From JAJPHC01 sp035255945 (lineage in GTDB: Bacteria > Acidobacteriota > Thermoanaerobaculia > Gp7-AA8): a DNA stretch of 11,985 nt. The position numbers and the translations under genes are program-made. The stretch covers positions 1 to 11,985 of the forward strand of contig DATEZA010000255.1 in NCBI GenBank assembly GCA_035255945.1, given 5' to 3'. Under the pieces are notes generated by a model. That model made no database searches. It saw only the letters and a program-made list of their open reading frames with translations, and had not been told where the DNA came from. Position 1 is the stretch's first letter. Every line of letters begins with the position of its first letter. Below, in pieces: positions 6,265-11,985 of the stretch.

Positions 6265-6975
6265 TCACTTATTCGCGGCGCGATAGCCGCGCGGCACCTG
6301 GAACCACGATGCCGGCACGTCCTTCGTTTCGATCTTCTCGACTACGCGATCCACGACCAGCTTCTTGTTGTCGAACGGCAGCTCGGCGTGATCGGACATC
6401 GGGAAGCCGCGCATTTTAAGCAGCGCTTCATCGACTGCGCGAGCGACGCCGGCGATCGGCGACGGCGCCGGCTCACTTGCGCGCATGAACGCGAAAAGCT
6501 GCGGCGGAATCGGCGACTTCTCCGCGATCCAGAGCTCGCGCTGATAGCCGCCCATCGTCACCGTCGCCTTCGCCGCCTCGAATCCGTTGATCGTTTTCTT
6601 CTCGTTCGACGCGATCCATTGCGCGACCGGCAGGCCATCCGCCGGCTTCGCGTACGCGTCGCGATGTTCTTTCGTCAGCTTGTCGAGCATCGCGGTGCGA
6701 TACGTTTTCGTGACCTCGTCGACGAACGTCACCTGCCGGGATTTCAGATCGAACAGGCGCCAGGTGTCGACTTCATCGCCGCTGCGCGCGAGGTTGTTCG
6801 CGATCATCAGCGCGTGCGTGTACGTGCGGACGGAGGGCGCCTCTCCGACAGTCTCGCGAATGGTGACGACGGTTGCGCGCACCTGCGGCTCGCCCGCCGC
6901 AGGTTTCGGCGCTTCCGTTTTCTGACAAGCGATCGTCAGTGCGATGGCAACGATCAGTCCTTGGCGTCGTACCAA
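6265..6975 (-). CDS. Probable lipoprotein of unknown function (LolA/DUF4412-like layout)
   Basis: The predicted protein begins MVRRQGLIVAIALTIAC: two arginines, a hydrophobic core and a lipobox-like TIA-C17. This points to a short lipoprotein signal peptide and anchoring in an outer or inner membrane. The lipobox is imperfect, with Thr at -3. The mature part has the strand-rich pattern of LolA/DUF4412-type periplasmic proteins: TWRLFDLKSRQVTFVDEVTK, then KKTINGFEAAKATV and QRELWIAEKSPIPP. I do not recognise a specific family. The start is TTG at 6975, preceded by GGGGAAGAAG; GTG at 6987 is a close alternative. Either way it overlaps the 3' end of polA (stop at 6954), implying co-transcription and perhaps translational coupling. 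The longer frame up to 7386 is a shadow of polA. Confidence 0.75.
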   Translation of the reverse strand: MVRRQGLIVAIALTIACQKTEAPKPAAGEPQVRATVVTIRETVGEAPSVRTYTHALMIANNLARSGDEVDTWRLFDLKSRQVTFVDEVTKTYRTAMLDKLTKEHRDAYAKPADGLPVAQWIASNEKKTINGFEAAKATVTMGGYQRELWIAEKSPIPPQLFAFMRASEPAPSPIAGVARAVDEALLKMRGFPMSDHAELPFDNKKLVVDRVVEKIETKDVPASWFQVPRGYRAANK

Positions 6976-9554
6976 CTTCTTCCCCACCGCGCGTCCACCG
7001 CGAGCGGCACGGCCAGCGGGTGGATAGTCTCCATCGTCTCTTTCACGATTCCCGCCACCTCGGCCGCGCTCGCCTCCGGCGCCTCGATGACGATTTCGTC
7101 GTGCACGGTGAGCAACATCTGTGCGCCCTTCGTCTCGCGGTTCAGCCGATCCTCGAGCGCGATCATCGCCAGCTTCAGCAGATCGGCCGCGGTGCCCTGA
7201 ATCGGCGCATTCGTCGCCATCCGCTCCGCATTGCCGCGCACCGTGAACGACTTGTTGTGGATCTCCGGGATGTACCGCACGCGCCCGAACAGCGTCGTCA
7301 CTTTCCCCGTCGATCGCGCTTCGGCCAGCGTCTTGTCGAGGTACTCCTGGATCTTCGGATAGCGGTTGAAGTACGCCTCGATCCACTCCTTCGCCTGCGC
7401 GCCGGAGATGTTCAGCTCGTTCGACAGACGGAACGACGACATGCCGTAGAGCACGCCGAAGTTGATCGTCTTCGCGGCGCGGCGCTGCTCGGACGTGAGC
7501 TCGTCCTCGCGCACGCCGAACATCTTCGCGGCAGTCGCGCGATGGATATCCGCGCCGCGATTGAACGTCTCGATCAGCGACTCGTCCTGCGTGATGTGCG
7601 CGAGCACGCGCAGCTCCACCTGCGAGTAGTCGGCGGAGATCAGGACATTCCCATCTGCCGCAATGAACGCCTTCCGGATCTCGCGGCCTGTCTCCGTGCG
7701 GATCGGAATGTTCTGCAGATTCGGATCGGATGACGACAGCCGGCCCGTCGCCGCGACCGCCTGGTTGAAGGACGTGTGCACGCGCCCGTCCGAAGCGACG
7801 AGCTGCGGCAATGCATCGATGTACGTCGACTTCAATTTGTGCAGCTCGCGATGCCGCAGGATCAGTTGCGGCACAGCAAAGCCGTGCGACGCGAGCTCCT
7901 CCAGCACTTCGACCGACGTCGAGAATGCCTTCGTTCCCTTCGTCTTCTTGATGACCGGATAGTTCAGCTTCTCGAACAGGATGTGCGCGAGCTGCTGCGG
8001 CGAGTTGATGTTGAACTCCGTCCCCGCCTCGGCATACACCTGCTTTTCCAGCTCGGCGAGCGTCGCGCCCATCGACGCCGACATCGAGCGCAGCAGCTCA
8101 CAATCGATGCGGATGCCGCGCTCCTCCATCGCCCCGAGGACCGGCATCAGCGGCAGTTCGATCTTCTCGTAGATGCTGCGCAGCTCTTCTTTCAGCTCCG
8201 GCTCGAGCACGTCGCGCAATGCCAGCGCGATATCGGACTTCTCGCCGAGGTATGGCTGGGCGGGATCGGTTTCGTGCTCGGTTGCGAAGAGCGAGGCCGT
8301 CTTCACGATGTCTTTGCGCGTCATCACGTCCTGCTTCAATCGATCGCGCGCGACATTTCCGAGCTCGTGCGACGGCAGGCCGGGATTGATGACGTACGAC
8401 ATCAGCATCGTGTCCGCCCAGCGCTTCGGCGCGGGCCAGCCGGCGGCGTGCAGGCGTCTGCACTGCAGCTTCGCGTCGTGTGCGACGAAGAGGCGATCCG
8501 ATTCGAGCAATTCGCGGAACGCAGTCCCGACGCTCTCGTTGTTCATCGCGATCAACAGCGATTCGCCTCTGCGGATGGAGAGCGATGCGCCGAGGTCGGG
8601 CTCGAACCAGATCGCGATCGTGGCGTCGCCTTTGACGAAATCGCGAACGTCCTCGCCCTTCTCCGCAATGCGATATTCGCGCTGCACCGGCGGCGCCTCG
8701 GGCAGGTACTCCTGCATCAGCGACGCGAACTCGAGCCGCGAGAAAACATCGTGCAGCTTCGCGCGATCGGGCTCCTGCATCTTCAGCGTGTCGAATTCGA
8801 TCGCGTATTCGAGATCGCACTTGATGCGCGCGAGGTCGCGCGACATGTACGCCTTGTCCCTGTGCTCCTCGAGCTTCTTGCGCTGCGCGGGCTTGAGCTT
8901 GTCGAGGTTTTCGTAGACGCCGTCGAGCGAGCCGAACTCCGCGATCAAACCCTTCGCGCCTTTCTCGCCGATGCCGGGAACGCCCGGGATGTTGTCGATC
9001 GCATCGCCCCAGATCGCCATCACGTCGACCACTTTCTCCGGCGGCAGACCGAACGCTTCCGCGACGCCCTTTGCGTCGTAAAGCACTTCACGGCCGGTGT
9101 GGTAGAGGCTGATGCCGTCGCCGACGAGCTGAAAGAAGTCTTTGTCCGAAGTGGCGATCACCACGTCGTAGCCGCGATCGCGCGCGGTGCACGCGAGCGA
9201 ACCGAGGAGGTCGTCCGCTTCCCAATCCGTGACGCCGATGACCGGGATGTGAAAGCCCTCGAGCACTTCGTTGACGAACGGCAGCTGCACCGCGAGGTCA
9301 TCCGGCATCGGACGGCGGTCTTTCTTGTAGTCCTCGAACGCCTCGTGACGCGCTTTCGCGTGTCCGATGTCGAACGCGACCGCCATGTAGTCGGGCTTGT
9401 GATCTTTGACGAGCTTGCGAAGGGTGGTGGTGAAGCCGTAGACCGCGTTCGTCGCCATGCCGGACGAGTTCGTCAGATTGCGGATGGCGAAATAGGAGCG
9501 GTAGACGTTGTTGGAGCCGTCGATGAGGAAGAGTTTCGGGCGTTTTGCTGGCAC
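6954..9554 (-). CDS. polA: DNA polymerase I
   Basis: This 866-residue family A polymerase fills gaps and removes RNA primers in replication and repair. The N-terminal 5' nuclease keeps its metal ligands: D12, D62, E112/D114/D115, D137/D139 and D184/D187. The polymerase domain has motif A (D642 in ADYSQVELR), motif B (R691 to F699 with K695, so Phe at the ddNTP-discriminating site) and motif C (H818-D819-E820). The central 3'-5' exonuclease-like domain is degenerate. The usual DTE is replaced by a WFEPD region, the KYD Asp by KLQ in AHDAKLQCRRL, and the third-motif Asp by Lys in YLGEKSD. Proofreading is therefore probably absent, as in Taq or Bacillus-type Pol I. The start is GTG at 9554 with a -10-like box 6 bases upstream. 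The probable lipoprotein gene overlaps its end. Confidence 0.98.
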   Translation of the reverse strand: MPAKRPKLFLIDGSNNVYRSYFAIRNLTNSSGMATNAVYGFTTTLRKLVKDHKPDYMAVAFDIGHAKARHEAFEDYKKDRRPMPDDLAVQLPFVNEVLEGFHIPVIGVTDWEADDLLGSLACTARDRGYDVVIATSDKDFFQLVGDGISLYHTGREVLYDAKGVAEAFGLPPEKVVDVMAIWGDAIDNIPGVPGIGEKGAKGLIAEFGSLDGVYENLDKLKPAQRKKLEEHRDKAYMSRDLARIKCDLEYAIEFDTLKMQEPDRAKLHDVFSRLEFASLMQEYLPEAPPVQREYRIAEKGEDVRDFVKGDATIAIWFEPDLGASLSIRRGESLLIAMNNESVGTAFRELLESDRLFVAHDAKLQCRRLHAAGWPAPKRWADTMLMSYVINPGLPSHELGNVARDRLKQDVMTRKDIVKTASLFATEHETDPAQPYLGEKSDIALALRDVLEPELKEELRSIYEKIELPLMPVLGAMEERGIRIDCELLRSMSASMGATLAELEKQVYAEAGTEFNINSPQQLAHILFEKLNYPVIKKTKGTKAFSTSVEVLEELASHGFAVPQLILRHRELHKLKSTYIDALPQLVASDGRVHTSFNQAVAATGRLSSSDPNLQNIPIRTETGREIRKAFIAADGNVLISADYSQVELRVLAHITQDESLIETFNRGADIHRATAAKMFGVREDELTSEQRRAAKTINFGVLYGMSSFRLSNELNISGAQAKEWIEAYFNRYPKIQEYLDKTLAEARSTGKVTTLFGRVRYIPEIHNKSFTVRGNAERMATNAPIQGTAADLLKLAMIALEDRLNRETKGAQMLLTVHDEIVIEAPEASAAEVAGIVKETMETIHPLAVPLAVDARWGRSWYDAKD

Positions 9555-9566
9555 GACCGGATTCTA
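9555..9566 (-). promoter_or_regulatory. Candidate leaderless polA promoter (-10 box TAGAAT)
   Basis: On the minus strand TAGAAT (9566-9561) matches 5 of 6 consensus -10 bases and ends exactly 6 bases before the GTG start at 9554. No Shine-Dalgarno lies between them, and no clear -35 is found 16-18 bases upstream. Transcription would begin on or next to the start codon. Confidence 0.5.
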
Positions 9567-9576
9567 TGTCCCCCTA

Positions 9577-9604
9577 AAACACTTGCGGAGCCTTTCGGCT
9601 CCGC
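9577..9604 (-). terminator. Hairpin terminator-like element downstream of the small ORF
   Basis: On the minus strand a GCGGAGCC arm (9604-9597), a GAAA tetraloop and a GGCTCCGC arm (9592-9585) are followed by AAGTGTTTTA. The stem is a perfect 8 bp with a stable GNRA-type loop, but the T tract is interrupted. It lies about 55 bases past the small ORF's stop and just before the polA promoter candidate. Confidence 0.55.
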
Positions 9605-9658
9605 TCGTGGTGAGAAGGGGGTTGGACCGCTGCGGCCATTTGGCAGGGTTCAAGGAAG

Positions 9659-9784
9659 CTAAGTGATTAATCGTCCAAAATCGGTCCAATAGTTCAGGAG
9701 GGGGCCCGCAGCGGCCACTAGGCGCGAGTAATTCAGGTTGGACTCGCACCGCGGTTCCGAATCTCTGGTCAGAACCTTATTCAT
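9659..9784 (-). CDS. Small 41-residue protein of unknown function with strong ribosome binding site
   Basis: ATG at 9784 is preceded by AAGGAGG (minus strand, 9798-9792) with an ideal 7-base spacing. That is the strongest Shine-Dalgarno in the window and the main reason to call a gene. The peptide begins MNKVLTRDSEPRCESNLNYS and ends YWTDFGRLIT. It has one Cys, a short neutral stretch (LVAAAGPLLNYW) and no signal peptide or recognised family. The frame is open further up to a GTG at 9877 (72 residues), but the Shine-Dalgarno position argues for the shorter form. It sits upstream of polA on the same strand, separated by a terminator-like hairpin, and is divergent from the outer-membrane gene. 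A leader peptide or a remnant of a mobile sequence are alternatives. Confidence 0.45.
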   Translation of the reverse strand: MNKVLTRDSEPRCESNLNYSRLVAAAGPLLNYWTDFGRLIT

Positions 9785-10000
9785 CGTGCCTCCTCCTTTT
9801 GCTATATCCAGGCCAACTCGGGAAACGATCGGTTTCGGAGGTTGCTGATTTGCCGTCTTTTCGGCGCCGATTCTCACAACTCGTTTGGTTGCATGCTATT
9901 GCCCAAGGACTTCCTTCCTGAAATCCAGCTTTTCGACTCCCGGTAGAGTTCGGCAACTTTTGCCATTAATGGCGCTGCAGTTGCAATTCTGTCCGCCGTC
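9785..10000. promoter_or_regulatory. Divergent spacer upstream of the small ORF and the outer-membrane gene
   Basis: About 216 bp without a supported gene, clearly less GC-rich than the flanks. On the minus strand TATAGC near 9804-9809, just before the AAGGAGG site, could be a -10 for the small ORF. A second purine-rich AGGAAGGAAG (minus, about 9919-9910) precedes a TTG that opens only a 10-codon frame. On the plus strand I see no convincing promoter or Shine-Dalgarno for the outer-membrane gene. Confidence 0.3.
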
Positions 10001-10672
10001 ATGACGAAAGGAATGCCGCTTTTTGCTCTGTCCCTCCTTTTCGCCGCTGCTCCGCTCGCTGCACAAAACGCGCAGAACTGGAGCGTAGGGGTCTCAACCG
10101 GGCCGTTCGTGTTCGGGAAGTTCGTCGAGCGGACGACCGCCATCGGAACCGAGACCGGCACGTCGCGCACCACCACGCAGCTCACTGCGAATACGCGTCC
10201 CGGGCTCTCCGCCGACATCGAGCGCAGTTTCTCCGACCGCTGGGCCGCGCGCCTCGAAGGGACGTTCACCGACGCGAAGCTGACCGTGAAAAACAAGAAC
10301 GGCAGCGGAGTTTCACTCGATGCGGGAAAGATGAACGTTACGACCTGGGCAGTGCCGATCGTCTTCAACTTCAACCGGCACGGTGCATTTCGCGTTCACA
10401 TCTTCGGCGGACCGGCATACGTCGACTACGACGTACACAACCGCTCCGGGTCGAACGTCGGTTTCAGCGGATCGCGCGGACGCTTCGGCGGCGTCGCCGG
10501 CGCCGGCCTGCAGTGGTGGTTCACCGACGATTTCGCAGCCGAGGGAAATGTGCAGGACATCGTGACGGCGTCGCCGTTCGAGCGTTCGGACTTCCCCGCT
10601 GGCACGACCGGCCTCACGATTGCGAAGCCGCACAACGTGCACACGACCGTCGGACTCCGCTATCGTTTCTGA
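10001..10672 (+). CDS. Outer-membrane beta-barrel protein (OmpA/OmpW-like small barrel)
   Basis: The 223-residue protein starts with a Sec signal peptide (MTKGMPLFALSLLFAAAPLA, cleavage near A21/Q22). Alternating-residue strands follow, e.g. WSVGVSTGPFVFGKF, WAARLEGTF, WAVPIVFNFN, FRVHIFGGPAYVDYDV and VAGAGLQWWF. It ends in GLRYRF with the C-terminal Phe that signals outer-membrane insertion by the BAM complex. Size and strand pattern suggest an eight-stranded barrel of the OMP_b-brl type, and its role is unknown. ATG at 10001 is used; ATG at 10013 would leave a slightly shorter signal peptide. The HD-domain gene starts 1 base after the stop, so the two are likely co-translated. This gene is the main evidence for a diderm envelope. 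Confidence 0.85.
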   Translation: MTKGMPLFALSLLFAAAPLAAQNAQNWSVGVSTGPFVFGKFVERTTAIGTETGTSRTTTQLTANTRPGLSADIERSFSDRWAARLEGTFTDAKLTVKNKNGSGVSLDAGKMNVTTWAVPIVFNFNRHGAFRVHIFGGPAYVDYDVHNRSGSNVGFSGSRGRFGGVAGAGLQWWFTDDFAAEGNVQDIVTASPFERSDFPAGTTGLTIAKPHNVHTTVGLRYRF

Positions 10673-10673
10673 T

Positions 10674-11237
10674 GTGACGAAGACACGTGACGAAGCTCTC
10701 GCTCTGCTCCACGAGTACACGAAATCGGATTCGCTGCGAAAGCACGCGCTGGCGGTCGAGCAGGCGATGAAGGCGTGCGCGCGCAAGTACGCGCCGGACG
10801 AAGATCCGGTCCGCTGGGGCATGTGCGGACTCCTCCACGACTTCGATTACGAGGCGTATCCGAACGCCGATCAGCATCCGTACGTCGGCTCGAAGATCCT
10901 CGAAGAGCACGGCTTCGATGACGAGCTGCGCACCGCGATCATGGGTCACGCGCCGTACACCAACGTGCCGCGCACGACCGCGATGGCGAAGGCGCTCTTC
11001 GCGTGCGACGAGCTCTGCGGCTTCCTCGTCGCGTCGGCACTCGTGCAGCCGTCGAAGAAGATGGCCGACGTGAAGCCGGCCTCGGTGAAGAAGAAGCTGA
11101 AGGACAAGGCGTTCGCCCGCAGCGTGAGCCGCGACGACATCTACAACGGCGTGGCGGAGCTCGGCGCGGAGCTGGAGGAGCACATCGCGTTCGTGCGCGA
11201 GTCGCTGCTGGAGATCGCAGATCAGATCGGGGTGTGA
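10674..11237 (+). CDS. HD-domain-containing protein (putative metal-dependent phosphohydrolase)
   Basis: This is a 187-residue HD-superfamily protein. The metal-binding set is visible: H24 (LRKHALAVE), H55-D56 (GLLHDFDYE) and D112 (ACDELCGF), with additional H68 and H92 in plausible positions. Members hydrolyse phosphate esters of nucleotides or related metabolites in the cytoplasm; the substrate is unknown. The C-terminal third is a charged helical region (SVKKKLKDKAFARSVSRDD). The start is GTG at 10674. The stop of the outer-membrane gene (TGA, 10670-10672) is one base upstream, and translational reinitiation is likely because no Shine-Dalgarno is seen. The frame extending back to 10620 is inside the preceding gene. 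The stop codon is followed within 2 bases by a multi-hairpin repeat. Confidence 0.88.
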   Translation: MTKTRDEALALLHEYTKSDSLRKHALAVEQAMKACARKYAPDEDPVRWGMCGLLHDFDYEAYPNADQHPYVGSKILEEHGFDDELRTAIMGHAPYTNVPRTTAMAKALFACDELCGFLVASALVQPSKKMADVKPASVKKKLKDKAFARSVSRDDIYNGVAELGAELEEHIAFVRESLLEIADQIGV

Positions 11238-11238
11238 C

Positions 11239-11341
11239 GGAGCGCGGGCGTCCCGCCCGCAGTGATCGGGCGTCCTCGCCCGGTCACGATTTGTCGCCGA
11301 GCGAGACGCTCGCCGACTGCGGGCGTGAACGCCCGCGCTCC
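11239..11341. repeat. Composite palindromic repeat with four internal hairpins
   Basis: The outer 12-bp arms GGAGCGCGGGCG (11239-11250) and CGCCCGCGCTCC (11330-11341) pair perfectly. Inside lie four local hairpins: GCGGGCG/CGCCCGC at 11244-11260, CGGGCG/CGCCCG near 11267-11282, GCGAG/CTCGC near 11301-11313, and GCGGGCG/CGCCCGC near 11319-11336. The whole could fold as one long stem or as a cloverleaf-like cruciform. It starts 1 base after the HD gene's stop and covers the last 20 or so codons of the DUF1858 gene. Confidence 0.8.
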
Positions 11342-11529
11342 AATGAATTCAAATCGGCCAGCAATCGATCCAGCGACAACCGATAGCCATCCGCGACTTC
11401 CGCCAGCGTCTCCGCGCTCGATCGCGAGCAGCCGTTGCACCCGCTGAGGTGATACGCGGCGAACACCCAGCGCGCATGCGGATGCGCTGCAAACGCTTCG
11501 TCAACGGTCATCTCAGGGCGAAAGGTCAT
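11284..11529 (-). CDS. DUF1858 domain-containing protein (redox-disulfide CxxC domain)
   Basis: The protein has 81 residues. MTVDEAFAAHPHARWVFAAY, then CNGC, then ETLAEVADGYRLSLDRLLADLN is the DUF1858 pattern (the 'hybrid cluster protein-associated redox disulfide' family). The CNGC pair is the presumed redox or metal site, and biochemical function in the family is not settled. The start is ATG at 11529. No Shine-Dalgarno is visible; a -10-like TATCCT lies 11 bases upstream on the minus strand and overlaps the opposite promoter of moaD. The C-terminal tail (ERGRSRPQSASVSLGDKS) is encoded by the palindromic repeat and is outside the domain, so the original end of the gene seems to have been replaced. 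Confidence 0.82.
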   Translation of the reverse strand: MTFRPEMTVDEAFAAHPHARWVFAAYHLSGCNGCSRSSAETLAEVADGYRLSLDRLLADLNSLERGRSRPQSASVSLGDKS

Positions 11530-11540
11530 CGCGCAGCAGC

Positions 11541-11557
11541 AGGATAAAATGCGCGAC
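11541..11557. promoter_or_regulatory. Candidate bidirectional -10 region (DUF1858 gene / moaDE)
   Basis: On the plus strand TAAAAT (11545-11550) matches 5 of 6 -10 bases and ends 7 bases before a GTG (11558) that would begin MoaD with MKVRLLFF. On the minus strand TATCCT (11546-11541) ends 11 bases before the DUF1858 ATG. The two boxes overlap by two bases. The plus-strand box includes the first two bases of the alternative moaD ATG at 11549. Confidence 0.45.
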
Positions 11558-11803
11558 GTGAAAGTGCGCCTCCTTTTTTTCGCGGTGCTGCGCGACATCA
11601 CGGGTCAGAGCGAGACCGAGCTCGAGCTCGCCGGCGGCACGCGTCCGCGCGACATCTGGCAGCAGCTGCGCACGCAATACGCGAAGCTCGCCGACTACGT
11701 GCAGCCGCCGATGACCGCAATCAACGAGAGCTACGAATCGCCCGACACCGAGCTGCACGACGGCGACGAGCTGGCCTTCATCCCACCCGTGGCGGGCGGT
11801 TAG
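11549..11803 (+). CDS. moaD: Molybdopterin synthase small subunit MoaD
   Basis: MoaD is the ubiquitin-fold sulfur carrier of molybdopterin synthase, which with MoaE turns precursor Z (cPMP) into molybdopterin. The 84-residue product has the family layout: VRLLFFAVLRDITG at the first strand, a middle MTAINESYESPDTELHDGDELAFIPP split over 55-80, and the essential C-terminal Gly-Gly (83-84) that carries the thiocarboxylate. The start is open to two readings. ATG at 11549 has a weak AGGA 4 bases upstream. GTG at 11558 gives a more typical N-terminus (MKVRLL) and sits 7 bases after a TAAAAT box. moaE starts 2 bases after the stop, so the two are an operon. Confidence 0.93.
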   Translation: MRDVKVRLLFFAVLRDITGQSETELELAGGTRPRDIWQQLRTQYAKLADYVQPPMTAINESYESPDTELHDGDELAFIPPVAGG

Positions 11804-11805
11804 CG

Positions 11806-11985
11806 ATGTACCTCACCGACGATGTCATCGACGCGCAGGCGCTCGTCCGCCGCGTGATGCGTCCGTCCGACGGCGCGTACGTGCTCTTCGAAGGCGTCGT
11901 GCGCAATCACCACGAAGGACACGCCGTCGAATCGATCTTCTACGACGCGTACCGGCCGATGGCCGAAAAGGAGATCGAGAAAATC
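11806..11985 (+). CDS. moaE: Molybdopterin synthase catalytic subunit MoaE (5' part only)
   Basis: The first 60 codons are present and the gene runs off the window edge; MoaE is usually about 140-150 residues. It is the catalytic subunit that accepts sulfur from MoaD. The stretch GAYVLFEGVVRNHHEGHAVE followed by SIFYDAYRPMAEKE is the MoaE N-terminal signature, with the VRN segment near residue 32. The ATG at 11806 starts 2 bases after the moaD stop TAG, indicating translational coupling. No separate Shine-Dalgarno is seen. Confidence 0.93.
   Translation, partial: MYLTDDVIDAQALVRRVMRPSDGAYVLFEGVVRNHHEGHAVESIFYDAYRPMAEKEIEKI

Noticed and set aside
6976..7386. N-terminal extension of the lipoprotein gene into polA.
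   Set aside because: The sequence is a frame shadow of polA, and the extension would bury an evident signal peptide.
7776..9662. A 628-codon open frame on the plus strand, antisense to polA.
   Set aside because: It mirrors polA codon by codon, is dominated by R, H, D, V and L without any domain, and arises from the third-position GC bias of polA.
9735..9775. A tRNA T-arm-like GGTTCCGAATC.
   Set aside because: It has an extra base in the loop, and no acceptor stem or anticodon arm can be drawn around it; it lies within the small ORF.
11239..11341. Possible CRISPR or tandem array.
   Set aside because: The units are inverted rather than direct repeats and there are no spacers of regular length.

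Overview
The window reads as a compact, GC-rich (by eye a little over 60 percent) chromosomal segment of a Gram-negative-type bacterium. It encodes an outer-membrane beta-barrel with a C-terminal Phe and a probable lipoprotein. Every confident gene is a chromosomal housekeeping or conserved-family gene; I see no phage, plasmid, transposase, CRISPR, tRNA or rRNA. Gene content, base composition and the palindromic intergenic repeats would suit an Acidobacteriota-like lineage, but that is a low-confidence guess.

Layout. 1-1785 (minus): a two-gene sulfur amino-acid operon, a cystathionine beta-synthase/cysteine synthase-type enzyme followed by a cystathionine gamma-synthase/lyase-type enzyme cut by the window edge. 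1786-1941: a promoter candidate, a long inverted repeat and an intrinsic terminator. 1942-2259 (minus): a small double zinc-ribbon protein. 2260-2503: a gene-free divergent spacer. 2504-3370 (plus): a DUF72 protein, convergent with an alpha/beta hydrolase (3432-4235, minus), with a palindromic repeat between them. 4254-6140 (plus): SelB, divergent from the hydrolase with only 18 bp between start codons. 6141-6264: a second copy of the palindromic repeat. 6265-9554 (minus): polA and an overlapping downstream probable lipoprotein gene. 9555-10000: a 41-codon small ORF with a very strong ribosome binding site, a terminator-like hairpin and a gene-free stretch. 10001-11237 (plus): an outer-membrane barrel and a coupled HD-domain protein. 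11239-11341: a multi-hairpin repeat. 11284-11529 (minus): a DUF1858 protein, divergent from moaD-moaE (11549 to the window end, plus).

How the parts relate. The PLP enzyme pair fits homocysteine-to-cysteine (reverse) transsulfuration. SelB implies selenoprotein synthesis encoded elsewhere, and MoaD/MoaE make molybdopterin; the two could meet in a Sec-containing molybdoenzyme such as formate dehydrogenase, which is inference only. PolA looks proofreading-dead because its exonuclease motifs are degenerate.

The most interesting signals are non-coding. Several start codons have a TANNNT-type -10 box 6 to 11 bases upstream and no clear Shine-Dalgarno, suggesting leaderless transcripts and two bidirectional promoters. 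Palindromic repeats abut or supply the stop codons of neighbouring genes. The small ORF upstream of polA has its own near-perfect Shine-Dalgarno and terminator-like hairpin.
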